In this document: piece by piece, positions 33,781 through 42,586 of the stretch
How the letters are laid out: every line of letters starts with the position of its first letter
Numbering within the stretch: the stretch's first letter is position 1
Assembly (NCBI GenBank): GCA_049965715.1
Contig: JBMFWA010000010.1
Span: 1-49,580 of the forward strand
Length of the DNA: 49,580 nucleotides
DNA from: JAKAFX01 sp049965715
Lineage (GTDB): Archaea; Thermoplasmatota; Thermoplasmata; Thermoplasmatales; Thermoplasmataceae
Direction: 5' to 3'
Position numbers and translations under genes: made by a program
The notes under the pieces: model-generated
What the model was told of the DNA's origin: nothing
The model's database searches: none
What the model saw: only the letters and a program-made list of their open reading frames with translations

Positions 33781-34400
33781 TACTTTTCCTTGATCACTTC
33801 TGCTATTGCTGTGTCATGCATAATTTTCTTTATTCTGACATGCAACGTCTGGCCTGGCTTGACTCCTGGGATGATGATTCTGAAACCCCTGAACATTGCC
33901 TTACCTTCTCCGGACTTCCCAACTTCTGTCACTGTAACCGTATAATCCTTCCCTTCTTCAAGGCTTAATTCCGACGACTTGGATTCTCTGGTAAGTCTTA
34001 TGGGATGCTGTGCCCCACACGCCTTACATACAAGAAGATCGACTCTGCCTACTTTCTGTATTTCAGTGTCAGGAGACTGGCACTCGTAACACTTAACGAA
34101 CGAGTCCATATACTGTGAAATCTTGTCCTTAATCTGATCAATGCTCACTTTTCTATTGATCAGTAATCTCTTGGAATCAATGGTAACACCTATGCCCAGC
34201 TCTTTCATGAGGAACTTTGCCACATGCTTGGGATCCCTGTTTATCATATCCACAATATCCATGAAATTACGTACAATAGTAACTCTGCCCTCGTAAATAA
34301 CATCTGGTTCAGGGACCTGCAAACGCATCTTGTTTCTGTCACCCTTGGAAAATGCACTTTCAGCCTTTTTCAGCAGATCTTCATATTTGAACTCACTCAT
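33780..34400 (-). CDS. Translation initiation factor aIF2 beta with TRAM domain
   Basis: A 206-residue aIF2-beta. N-terminal helical part, central alpha/beta domain, then a zinc ribbon CYEC...CKAC (about residues 103-125), the core factor of about 140 residues. A C-terminal TRAM domain (about 140-206, with GKSGEGKAMFRGFRIIIPG) is fused, as in several archaeal lineages; TRAM binds RNA. The factor is part of the aIF2 complex that delivers initiator tRNA. It heads the operon with the PIN and ribK genes. A minus-strand AACTTAAAC box near 34428-34437 may be its promoter. Confidence 0.95.
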   Translation of the reverse strand: MSEFKYEDLLKKAESAFSKGDRNKMRLQVPEPDVIYEGRVTIVRNFMDIVDMINRDPKHVAKFLMKELGIGVTIDSKRLLINRKVSIDQIKDKISQYMDSFVKCYECQSPDTEIQKVGRVDLLVCKACGAQHPIRLTRESKSSELSLEEGKDYTVTVTEVGKSGEGKAMFRGFRIIIPGVKPGQTLHVRIKKIMHDTAIAEVIKEK

Positions 34401-34717
34401 ATTTCAGGAGATGTCTTACAGCGTAATAATGTTTAAGTTGCAGCTTATATATAATATTCTGATCATAATTCATTGTACGGCACAGTTCAGGTTATCATTG
34501 CTAAGAAGATAAAGCCCCCATAGATGATATTAATTCATGGCATATGTATTTTAATATACAAATATTTAAAAATACTGATTTCTAGGGCGTGCGTCAATTA
34601 TTTTATTTATATGAATAATCTGCATAAAGACGGTCATGTAAGGACATATGACCATTTTGTGTCAGCCATGCAACCAAACTTTTATATACTGCTTTCTTAA
34701 TAGCTATAACGAACATC
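34401..34717. other. Divergent intergenic region between aIF2 beta and RHH gene
   Basis: A 317-base AT-rich gap with no gene. It holds divergent promoters (minus-strand AACTTAAAC near 34428; TTTATATA at 34681-34688 for the RHH gene) and the inverted repeat at 34632-34653. AT-rich palindromic runs around 34546-34575 could aid DNA opening. Confidence 0.5.
34632..34653 (+). promoter_or_regulatory. Inverted repeat upstream of the RHH gene
   Basis: GGTCAT (34632-34637) and ATGACC (34648-34653) form a perfect 6-base inverted repeat with a 10-base spacer, about 28 bases upstream of the TATA-like box at 34681. It is a good candidate site for the RHH protein encoded just downstream. Confidence 0.45.
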
Positions 34718-35134
34718 ATGGACAAGGAAGAAAAGGTTACAATAAGGATCTCCGAAATGGACTTGCTTGAAATAGATCAGTTCCTTGAGAAGAATGTTGA
34801 GTACGGGAGCAGATCTGAGTTCATAAGGAAGGCAGTCTTTGACTTCATGACAAGAGGATCGAACGGAAGGATGTCCGACGGGACAGAGATAAAGCTTGAT
34901 GGAAGCACAGAGGACACTCTGCGTAAAGCAGTAGACAGGGGCTTTTTTACCAGTATCAGCGAGGCGATCAGCATAGTTCTTAACGCCGCAAACAGCGAGG
35001 GCGTAATCAATGATATAATAACCAGGAAGATTGAAAAGAAAAAGGCAAGTGAGGATCTATTCGAAGAATACGACAGGCGCGTAAGGCCTGCTAATTCTTC
35101 GTCTTACGAACAGAAAAGTTGGAAAGTGAGGTGA
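34718..35134 (+). CDS. Ribbon-helix-helix (CopG-like) DNA-binding protein
   Basis: A 138-residue protein. The N-terminus KVTIRISEMDLLEIDQFLEK to AVFDFM (residue 48) is a typical RHH domain; a second, weaker helical pair follows (STEDTLRKAVDRGFFTSISE to AANSEG), then a basic C-terminal tail. It lacks the metal-binding domain of NikR. A TTTATATA box lies about 33 bases upstream and an inverted repeat further up. The next gene, a shortened FtsZ-like protein, starts five bases after this stop and has a strong ribosome site overlapping it. The pair recalls DNA-segregation pairs of a DNA-binding adaptor plus a tubulin-like filament protein, or simply an autoregulated operon. Confidence 0.8.
   Translation: MDKEEKVTIRISEMDLLEIDQFLEKNVEYGSRSEFIRKAVFDFMTRGSNGRMSDGTEIKLDGSTEDTLRKAVDRGFFTSISEAISIVLNAANSEGVINDIITRKIEKKKASEDLFEEYDRRVRPANSSSYEQKSWKVR
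35128..35134 (+). promoter_or_regulatory. Ribosome site GAGGTGA of the FtsZ-like gene
   Basis: GAGGTGA overlaps the RHH stop and lies five bases before the ATG at 35140. It decides that start over the in-frame TTG (35119) and GTG (35131). Confidence 0.6.
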
Positions 35135-35139
35135 AAAAA

Positions 35140-35931
35140 ATGGTTGAGGAATTCGACAGGATACCAAGCGAGATGGAAATAAGGCATAACCTATCAGAAA
35201 TATTGAAGGAATACTATGAGGAAAGGGCGGACATAACCATAATGTCCTTCGGGGATTGCGGCAAAAGGATACTTGGATATATGGTGCCCGACGAAATACC
35301 AAGGGCAAACATACATTCTGTGACCATGGACAATACCCCTGTTGTCAAAATAGAGAAGAAAAAGAGCACGTCGGGCATTCTTTCAAAAAAGACGAAAATG
35401 AGTTACTTCAAAGTGGATCTTGAATCAAAGAACAGTGTCAGCGGAACCATATATTCAGGTCCACTGATGCAGGAAATGCTTGTACAGACAAAGAATATCT
35501 CTGTTCTTGCAGATCAGTTCGAATCTTCTCCTGAACTGGTAGCCAGCGAGATCTTTGACGAAATCCCGAGATCCCAGGCATTCATTCTTGTGAGCGGTTT
35601 TGGTGGCAGTTTTGGACAGAGAATGCACATAGCATTTTCCGGAATACTCAACAAGAGAAACATTGCGCACGTTAACCTTGTGATCAAACCATCCAAGCTT
35701 GAAGAAGACAGAAGGAGGAAAGCCCAGGCCGGAATCATACAGCTGGTGAAGCAGAGCGGCGGGGTCAAGGTCTATGACAATGAGGAGTCTTCCAAAGAGA
35801 TTAGCAAAATGCTGCCTCAGAACCCCCTGACTTATCTCGACAAAATAAACGAGAAGGTTGTACGGGACCTTAAATTCTTCAGCATGAGATTGTCAGAAGT
35901 AACCAGGGATATCAGAAGAAACCTTTTCTGA
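35140..35931 (+). CDS. Shortened, divergent FtsZ/tubulin-like protein
   Basis: A 263-residue protein that follows the N-terminal GTPase-domain plan of FtsZ: first loop SFGDCG (36-41) in place of GGAGGN, signature loop SGFGGSFG (152-159) in place of GGGTGTG, and the later INxxPSKLEEDRRRKAQAGI-like block (as VIKPSKLEEDRR) seen before helix 7. It ends where helix 7 should be, so the C-terminal activation domain with the NxDxxD loop is missing; FtsZ is usually 350-400 residues. GTP hydrolysis in a normal filament seems unlikely. It is coupled to the RHH gene upstream. No membrane segment. A T-rich tract follows the stop. Assigned by fold pattern; a different Rossmann-type origin cannot be fully excluded. 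Confidence 0.65.
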   Translation: MVEEFDRIPSEMEIRHNLSEILKEYYEERADITIMSFGDCGKRILGYMVPDEIPRANIHSVTMDNTPVVKIEKKKSTSGILSKKTKMSYFKVDLESKNSVSGTIYSGPLMQEMLVQTKNISVLADQFESSPELVASEIFDEIPRSQAFILVSGFGGSFGQRMHIAFSGILNKRNIAHVNLVIKPSKLEEDRRRKAQAGIIQLVKQSGGVKVYDNEESSKEISKMLPQNPLTYLDKINEKVVRDLKFFSMRLSEVTRDIRRNLF

Positions 35932-35945
35932 TTTCCCAATCAAAA

Positions 35946-35953
35946 CTTTTTTT
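35946..35953 (+). terminator. Oligo-T terminator after the FtsZ-like gene
   Basis: CTTTTTTT directly after the stop at 35931. Runs of T are the usual archaeal termination signals, and no hairpin is needed. Confidence 0.4.
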
Positions 35954-36413
35954 AAAGATTTTGTAAAATTTCGTTTTCGTTAATCAACCGTTCACAGTAA
36001 TAGCACTTCAGTGACAGCGGGTTCTTTGATCTGACGAGGAATCTCGGTTTTACCGGTTCCTTTGCGTTTGATATGCAGTTCTGGTTAGGGCAGTCTATTA
36101 TGCCTGTGATTTCTTCTGGAATCTCCACGTGAAATTTCTCTGTTATCTCATAATTTCTGATAATACTTATGGCAGCGTTGGGCGCAGCAAGCGAGATCCT
36201 GTCAAGCTCTTCCTTTTCAAGGAACCTCCCTTCTATTTTTACTATGTCCTTGAATCCTGTTTTCTTGCTTGGAACATGCACCGCAACCGTTACTGTGTAA
36301 CCGATGGAACTGTCAATATTCAGTATGGATAGCACTTTGAACGACTTGCCAGAAGCAATGTGATCAATTACTGTACCATCCTTTATTTTCGCAATAAGCA
36401 GCGTCTTATCCAT
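35952..36413 (-). CDS. pyrI: Aspartate carbamoyltransferase regulatory chain
   Basis: A 153-residue PyrI. An N-terminal effector-binding domain (TLLIAKIKDGTVIDHIASGK) is followed by the zinc domain with CPNQNC and CYYC (four Cys). It holds the catalytic trimers of PyrB together and passes nucleotide feedback to them. The start overlaps the pyrB stop by one base (TGATG), so the genes are co-translated. Confidence 0.96.
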   Translation of the reverse strand: MDKTLLIAKIKDGTVIDHIASGKSFKVLSILNIDSSIGYTVTVAVHVPSKKTGFKDIVKIEGRFLEKEELDRISLAAPNAAISIIRNYEITEKFHVEIPEEITGIIDCPNQNCISNAKEPVKPRFLVRSKNPLSLKCYYCERLINENEILQNL

Positions 36414-37333
36414 CAGTTCACCCCCAGAATCATTGAGATCAGAGCCATCCTGACTGGAATACCATAGGATGCCTGTTTAAAGTATCTTGCATTCTTCGTG
36501 AAGTCAACTTCCGGTTTTATTTCATCTATTCTTGGAAGCGGATGCATGATTATTGCAGTTTTTTTGATGCTATCAACTGTTTTTAAATCAACTGAATAAG
36601 ATCCTATGAGACTGAGATACTCATTCTTGTCTGCAAATCTCTCCTTCTGGATCCTGGTAACATAAAGCACATCTGCGTCCTCAACAAATCCTTCCATCTT
36701 CTCAGATTTCCTGACCTTAACATTTTCAGGGATTCTCGAAAAAAACTGTTCGGGTATACTCAGAGAAGGTGGCGAGATTACAGTGAGTTCAACATTGAAC
36801 CTGGATAAGGCAAGTATCAGTGAATGAACAGTCCTCCCATACTTGAGGTCCCCGATGAGCGCAATTTTCAGACCATCGATTTTTCCGAATTCCTTCCACA
36901 TTGTGAAAAGATCAAGAATTGTCTGAGTTGGGTGCTGTCCTGAGCCGTCCCCCGCATTTATTATGGGCTTTGATGAGAACTGGGCAGCAAGCCTGGCCGC
37001 ACCTTCCAGCGGATGACGCATTACTATTATGTCTGAATACCCTTCAGCCATCCTTATGGTGTCGGCTAATGTCTCCCCTTTTGCAACGGAAGAGGAGCTT
37101 GCGTCCGACACAGATATGACGGAACCACCAAGTCTGTGCATTGCACTCTCAAAAGATAATCTCGTGCGGGTACTCGGTTCATAGAATAATGTTGCCATAA
37201 TTTTAGAGTCCATCAGATGGGGATTCTTGTTTGATTCAACAATGCTTAGCATCCGATCGGAAAGAGTAAAAATTTCCTCCAGATCCTCGTTTGATACGTC
37301 ATCTATGGAAACCAGACTCTTGTTTTTTAACAT
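36413..37333 (-). CDS. pyrB: Aspartate carbamoyltransferase catalytic chain
   Basis: A 306-residue PyrB that joins carbamoyl phosphate and aspartate in pyrimidine synthesis. Carbamoyl phosphate-binding FYEPSTRTRLSFESAMHRLG, QHPTQTILDLFT and HPLPRIDEI motifs are all intact. Normal length. A GATAAATTAATTT box about 27 bases upstream gives a leaderless pyrBI operon. It is divergent from hmgA. Confidence 0.97.
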   Translation of the reverse strand: MLKNKSLVSIDDVSNEDLEEIFTLSDRMLSIVESNKNPHLMDSKIMATLFYEPSTRTRLSFESAMHRLGGSVISVSDASSSSVAKGETLADTIRMAEGYSDIIVMRHPLEGAARLAAQFSSKPIINAGDGSGQHPTQTILDLFTMWKEFGKIDGLKIALIGDLKYGRTVHSLILALSRFNVELTVISPPSLSIPEQFFSRIPENVKVRKSEKMEGFVEDADVLYVTRIQKERFADKNEYLSLIGSYSVDLKTVDSIKKTAIIMHPLPRIDEIKPEVDFTKNARYFKQASYGIPVRMALISMILGVN

Positions 37334-37465
37334 CCAGGGGATATGTTCTGTAAATTAATTTATCTTCGTGATCCTGAAAGATAATGGTAGTCCTGATGAC
37401 CGTTGCCCAATCTAATATTTCATCATTTTCCGCAAAAAAGTTAATAAATCTGCGCATTCACTATT

Positions 37466-38743
37466 GTGGTCAACGAAGATAGTGGCTTCCACAACTTCAA
37501 AAATCTATCACCGAAGCAAAGACTAGAGATCATTGCGAAAAATTCAAGCCTGTCTGATGAGGACATTAAGATACTGTCAACCTTCGGCAGCCTGGATGGT
37601 GAAAAGGCGGGCAGCATCATAGAAAACGTATTCTCGACACTGGAAATACCTGTCGGGCTTGCTACAAACTTCATTGTGAATGGAAAACGATACCTGGTAC
37701 CTATGGCTGTTGAGGAATCTTCCATTGTGGCCGCATGTTCCTATGCAGCGAAAATTGCAGCGTCATCCGGAGGATTCACTGCTCACTCAAGCAGCCCGGT
37801 GATGATAGGTCAGATCCAGCTGACTGATGTATCAAACAGGGAGAGAAGCACCATTGAGATACTGAAGAACGAAGAAAAGATTCTTGAAATGGCCAATAGC
37901 AGGAGCAAAACACTGAAATCCCTCGGCGCTGGAGCCATAAAGCTTGATGTGAGGATCATAGAAGAGCTCCCTGATCAGCTTATTGTCCATCTGCTGGTTG
38001 ACGTGAGAGATGCAATGGGGGCCAATGTTGTCAATACAATGTGCGAACACATTGCGCCATACCTTGGCGAAATCACTGGAACTACTCCAATACTCAGAAT
38101 TTTATCCAATCTCTCTGACCAGAGAATGGCGTATTCCTGGGCTACATTTCCTTCAGATCTTATTGGAGGGCCGGAAATTGCAGAACGAATCATCAAGGCA
38201 TATCAACTGGCCAGGTATGATCCGTACAGGGCAGCCACACATAACAAGGGAATCATGAACGGCATTGATGCTGTTCTTCTTGCCACTCTGAACGACTGGA
38301 GGGCAGTAGAGTCTGGAGCACATGCGTTTGCTGCAAGATCAGGCAGATATTCCAGCCTGACCAGCTATTCACTTTCCGAAAATGGAGATATTACTGGATC
38401 AATAGCAATTCCGATTGCAGTTGGGACCGTTGGCGGTTCAACAGCAAGTATAGACAAGGCACGAATAATGAGGAAAATACTAAACGTTGGAGATTCAGCA
38501 GAGCTTGCCAGTGTACTCGCTTCAGTCGGACTTGCACAGAACTTTGCCGCCTTGAGGGCTCTATCATCAGAGGGGATACAGAAAGGCCACATGAAACTTC
38601 ATTCAAAAAACGTGGCTATAAGTGCTGGAGCAACCGGGGACGAAATTAACGCCGTCTCTTCAAGAATGGTGGAAGAAAGAAATGTGAGCTTTTCACGTGC
38701 CAGGGAAATTCTGGAGGAACTGAGATCCAGAAATAAGAATTAG
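37466..38743 (+). CDS. hmgA: HMG-CoA reductase, class II type
   Basis: A 425-residue 3-hydroxy-3-methylglutaryl-CoA reductase that makes mevalonate for archaeal isoprenoid lipids. Substrate-binding ENVFSTLEIPVGLATNF, DVRDAMGANVVNT, the catalytic Lys in ATHNKGIMNG and the His in KGHMKLHSKN mark it as the class II (bacterial-like) form; most archaea have class I, while Thermoplasmatales are known for class II. It has no membrane anchor. The start is a GTG at 37466, with TTAATAAAT about 21 bases upstream. Confidence 0.95.
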   Translation: MVNEDSGFHNFKNLSPKQRLEIIAKNSSLSDEDIKILSTFGSLDGEKAGSIIENVFSTLEIPVGLATNFIVNGKRYLVPMAVEESSIVAACSYAAKIAASSGGFTAHSSSPVMIGQIQLTDVSNRERSTIEILKNEEKILEMANSRSKTLKSLGAGAIKLDVRIIEELPDQLIVHLLVDVRDAMGANVVNTMCEHIAPYLGEITGTTPILRILSNLSDQRMAYSWATFPSDLIGGPEIAERIIKAYQLARYDPYRAATHNKGIMNGIDAVLLATLNDWRAVESGAHAFAARSGRYSSLTSYSLSENGDITGSIAIPIAVGTVGGSTASIDKARIMRKILNVGDSAELASVLASVGLAQNFAALRALSSEGIQKGHMKLHSKNVAISAGATGDEINAVSSRMVEERNVSFSRAREILEELRSRNKN

Positions 38744-38763
38744 GTATTGTGTTATCAAATACC

Positions 38764-41700
38764 CTATTTGTTCATTTTCTTCTTCTGCTGGGTGTATATA
38801 GTTGCCGCTATTCCTATACCAGCTATGATCACTATGATCAGCACCTCATAGAAGTAGAATGGCAGAGTAAAAGGCTTCTTTGCAGGAGCTGGTGGCGGGG
38901 GAGGCGGAGGTGTCGTGGTGGTCTGGTTTTTGGCATATGTAACATCCATTACCACTCCTTTGCCATTCACAGTGAAATTTCCGTAGGACGTGGATGTTAT
39001 GTGGTACCCGGCGACGTTTCCAATTGAATAGTCATAGGTTCCATTGGTGAGAAAATCTGTTATTGTGGTGTTATTGGTTGATGTTATGGCGCCGTCCAGA
39101 TTGACCGACCATCTGGTGTTCGACGGGAGTCCACTTTCCTTGAACGTTACGTTGTATGTCACTTCTGTAAAGTTAAGATAGATTGTTAGAGGAGATCCTG
39201 AGACCGTGAACGTGCCTGAAGGAGGCGCCATATAGGTCTTGTTAACGGAAGTAACTGAATAAACATAACTTCCGTTGGTCAGGTTAAAATAGACGTGACT
39301 TACGCTGTAGGACGCGTTTGAGGAATTATAAAGCCCTTTAAGTGACAGATTCCAGTCATAGCCTGCAGGTAGGTTGTTCTCCACAAAAGTAACCTGGTAG
39401 AGAGATATGGCATACTTTACAATCTCAGTCAGGCTGGAGCCTTGAATTTCAACTATTATCTGCGAATTCACAGGGTAATATGCGTTGTAATCTTCGGTCA
39501 CTAATACAAACGTGCCATTCTGAAGTGTAAGATTGATAGTATTGTGATGGTTCGAGAACAGAACAGCACTATTAAAGTCAATGGACCAGTTTGTGTTGTT
39601 TGGAAGGCCAGTCTCCTGAAGTGTCAGAGTGTAAACAAAGTCCCTATAGGAAATCACTATTGGTTTTGCTGCTCCAATGATTATGAAATAACCGCCTGAG
39701 GCAAAAGGATAGTAGGTGTAAACATTCGTGACCTCACCAAGATAGTAGATATATGTACCATTAGGAAGGTAGAAAGTGCTGTTTCCATGAAGAGTGTACA
39801 CACTGTTTCCAATAACGATGGTCCAGTTGGTGGATGCTGGAAGCCCTGAGATACTAAAGGTGACTGGATACAGATTGTGCACAAATGTGATGTTAATCAC
39901 TATATTATTTCCATTTATGTTAAATGATCCTGATCTGTTTGAAGCCGAAAAACCATAAAACGGAAGAACAGCGTAGAAATAAGTACCATTCAACAGACTG
40001 GTCTGTACTGTTCCATAGCCACTTGAATTAAACGATATTCCGTTAATATCTATGCTCCAGGCCGATCCTTTCGGAAGGCCCTTCTCAACAAACGTTACCG
40101 TATGTGATACAGGGATGAATGGTATTGATCTGAACAGGCTGGAACCATTTACAGCAACATATCCTGATCGTAATGACGAGAAGAATCCCGTGGTGTTCGA
40201 ATTGGATATGAAGTTGTAATAGTAGGTTCCATTTGGAACGCTAAATGTAATTGGATTTGCACCAAGCGACTGTTGCGTATAGGTACCGTTCGAACCAACG
40301 AGCGCAACAGACCATAATGACGTGCTGGGAAGACCTGTCTCATTGAAAGACAGTTTATAGTAGTATGATGAGAAATAGATTGAGAAGGACGGGTATGCAT
40401 TCACTGAAGAATTGTTAACTGTAAGATAACCTTGTGAAATATCAGGTTTGAATGTGCCCACTGGCAATATCCTGAATGAGTAGTGGCCGTTGGTCAGGTT
40501 TATGGAAAGAGGATTCCCATTGGAAGAATAACTTGTCGTGATTCCGTAGCTTGATGTAAGATCCAGAGTCCAGTTTAACTGTTGGGGCAGATCATGGGCA
40601 AAAAATTCTATATCATGCAGTTCCGATACAAACTTCACTGATATGTTCAGAAAATCAACACCGTTCCACGTCACATTGTTTGATCTGTTAACAATCGGTA
40701 TGTATCCATTGGTTGGATAAACGCTGAAGTAATACTTGCCAGCCGGTAAACTCTGGTTACTGAAATAAATCGAGGAATATGACGAGCTTTCAAGTTCTGT
40801 TATTTTGCTTGTTGTGTTGTTAAGACCCACACTCCAGGTTGTTCCAGCCGGCAATCCTGTCTGCGAAAATACAAGATCCGGGTATAATGTGGAGGTTGTG
40901 GTGTATTTAAATGATGTTTTTCCCTGTGTATAAACATATGTTATATTTATCAGGTAAACAAACTGTTTGTATTTGCCGTTTACAACAAGCTGACTCAACG
41001 TAGGACTCGGTAGATTACCGGTCGAGTTGGTACTGATTGCAAACTCGCTTACAGGTTGTGCTGCGTAAGTATAAGTTTTACCTGAAAATATAGGCAGCAT
41101 GAACAGTATGCTTGAAGTTGACGAATTTTCGACTGTTTTGTTAACGCTTACTGACCATACAGTAACATGCCCGGATATGTCGGGAAGACCTTTTTCAACA
41201 AATTCGGCATAGAAAAAGTCCGGAACGAACTCGACGTTGATCAGATTATCCTCCTTGTTCAGGGTGATCGTGCCGGAACCATTGTACGGGAACGCGGAAT
41301 AATTGTTCAGCCTGTCAACCTGATAAGAATAGGTACCATTGGGAACGGCAAATTCAATTGTGGAACCTGTGGTATAGGTATTTATGATATGTCCAGAAGT
41401 TACATTTTTTATGGTTACTCCCCACTGCGTCCCGCCGTTTCCTGTGCTGAGACCTGATTCAGAAAACACCAACTTGTAAAGGTCCCTGGAAAAATACACA
41501 GGAACATTGTAATTGGAGTCTGAAACGGTGATATTCGCATGAGAAGGGATGGCAGTGTAATTGCTGTAACTTCCAATTGTGTAAGTATAGTTACCTTCTG
41601 GCAGTGAGAATACGACAGAAGAGCTGTTTGATGTCTCATTAAGATGAAGATGATAGCTGCTGTTCGATATGTCAACCCCCCACGAGGACCCTGAGCCTAT

Positions 41701-42456
41701 GAACGGGAGTCCTGACTCGTTGAAGGTAACCCTGAAGAGCCTGCTGGAAAAAACAATTTCTTCCACATAGGGTTCACCACGTACTGTAATATTGCCTGAG
41801 GATGGTGAGGCGCTGTAGTTACTGGGATTTGCAATTCTGAAAGTATAGTTGCCATCTGGAACCTCAAACGAGAGATTTGAAGAATCCGAAGTCCTGCTTA
41901 TCAATCCCGTCAAGGAATTATTGAGTGAAACGCTCCATGAAGGGATCATGTTCTCTGACGGATTCTGGTTATCCCCGAGGCCTGACTCAGAAAAAGTGAT
42001 ACTATAGAGAGTAGGTGAGAACTCAACCTTAATAAGCACATTGGATCCGCTAACATTGAATATCCCCTTAGATGGAGTGGAACGATATCCGGTCGAGGTC
42101 GACACGGTGAAATTATAAGTCCCGTTAACCAGACCGATGGTCAAATTGCTTGAATCCACATGATATATATCAAAACTGGACGGACTTGAGAAACTGGAAA
42201 CATTCAGCGACCATATCTGAAGAATACCCGATATGTCTGGCAAACCCTCCTCTACAAACGTGACATTGTAGGTGTAACCAGAGGTGGAAGAGAACATGGT
42301 GGAACCTGGTACAGAACCTGGCGTTGGACTTGCTGAAGAATATAACTGACCTGACTGAGGTAAAGCTTCCAGAAGGAGTGCCATAATTATAACAACCAAC
42401 AGTAATTTTGAAAATGTGTTTCTTCTTTTTTCGAAGAACCGAAAAATATCCCTCAT
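38764..42456 (-). CDS. Giant surface protein with 13 tandem beta repeats
   Basis: A 1230-residue cell-surface protein. The N-terminus (RRNTFSKLLLVVIIMALLL) is a signal sequence or anchor. It is followed by about 13 repeats of roughly 75-100 residues, each opening like YxVTFxExGLP...W-S/T-V and ending near NGTYxYxI...G-x-F-x-V-N-G. Then comes a proline-rich linker (PPPPPPP), a C-terminal membrane helix (EVLIIVIIAGIGIAATIY) and a basic tail, so it is anchored at the C-terminus. The repeat type is common in secreted and S-layer-associated proteins of Thermoplasmatales and Sulfolobales. Many N-x-S/T sites suggest heavy glycosylation. Monocistronic, with a CTTTATTTA box about 31 bases upstream. 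Function inferred as adhesion or envelope structure. Confidence 0.85.
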   Translation of the reverse strand: MRDIFRFFEKRRNTFSKLLLVVIIMALLLEALPQSGQLYSSASPTPGSVPGSTMFSSTSGYTYNVTFVEEGLPDISGILQIWSLNVSSFSSPSSFDIYHVDSSNLTIGLVNGTYNFTVSTSTGYRSTPSKGIFNVSGSNVLIKVEFSPTLYSITFSESGLGDNQNPSENMIPSWSVSLNNSLTGLISRTSDSSNLSFEVPDGNYTFRIANPSNYSASPSSGNITVRGEPYVEEIVFSSRLFRVTFNESGLPFIGSGSSWGVDISNSSYHLHLNETSNSSSVVFSLPEGNYTYTIGSYSNYTAIPSHANITVSDSNYNVPVYFSRDLYKLVFSESGLSTGNGGTQWGVTIKNVTSGHIINTYTTGSTIEFAVPNGTYSYQVDRLNNYSAFPYNGSGTITLNKEDNLINVEFVPDFFYAEFVEKGLPDISGHVTVWSVSVNKTVENSSTSSILFMLPIFSGKTYTYAAQPVSEFAISTNSTGNLPSPTLSQLVVNGKYKQFVYLINITYVYTQGKTSFKYTTTSTLYPDLVFSQTGLPAGTTWSVGLNNTTSKITELESSSYSSIYFSNQSLPAGKYYFSVYPTNGYIPIVNRSNNVTWNGVDFLNISVKFVSELHDIEFFAHDLPQQLNWTLDLTSSYGITTSYSSNGNPLSINLTNGHYSFRILPVGTFKPDISQGYLTVNNSSVNAYPSFSIYFSSYYYKLSFNETGLPSTSLWSVALVGSNGTYTQQSLGANPITFSVPNGTYYYNFISNSNTTGFFSSLRSGYVAVNGSSLFRSIPFIPVSHTVTFVEKGLPKGSAWSIDINGISFNSSGYGTVQTSLLNGTYFYAVLPFYGFSASNRSGSFNINGNNIVINITFVHNLYPVTFSISGLPASTNWTIVIGNSVYTLHGNSTFYLPNGTYIYYLGEVTNVYTYYPFASGGYFIIIGAAKPIVISYRDFVYTLTLQETGLPNNTNWSIDFNSAVLFSNHHNTINLTLQNGTFVLVTEDYNAYYPVNSQIIVEIQGSSLTEIVKYAISLYQVTFVENNLPAGYDWNLSLKGLYNSSNASYSVSHVYFNLTNGSYVYSVTSVNKTYMAPPSGTFTVSGSPLTIYLNFTEVTYNVTFKESGLPSNTRWSVNLDGAITSTNNTTITDFLTNGTYDYSIGNVAGYHITSTSYGNFTVNGKGVVMDVTYAKNQTTTTPPPPPPPAPAKKPFTLPFYFYEVLIIVIIAGIGIAATIYTQQKKKMNK

Positions 42457-42586
42457 TTGATCTGTAGGACATTCTCATACTAGTAAATAAAGTCTTTTTT
42501 TGATCCTGCAAATGAAAAAAAGCAAATGCACATTTTACGAAGAATGTACAATAAAAACTTTTAAGGTCCGTTGGATTGGAAGAACC

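Noticed and set aside
35119..35139. TTG 35119 or GTG 35131 as start of the FtsZ-like gene
   Set aside because: The GAGGTGA ribosome site is correctly spaced only for the ATG at 35140.
38764..42456. Repeats of the surface protein as DNA-level tandem repeats or CRISPR
   Set aside because: The similarity is at protein level only; the DNA units are diverged and have no regular repeat/spacer form.
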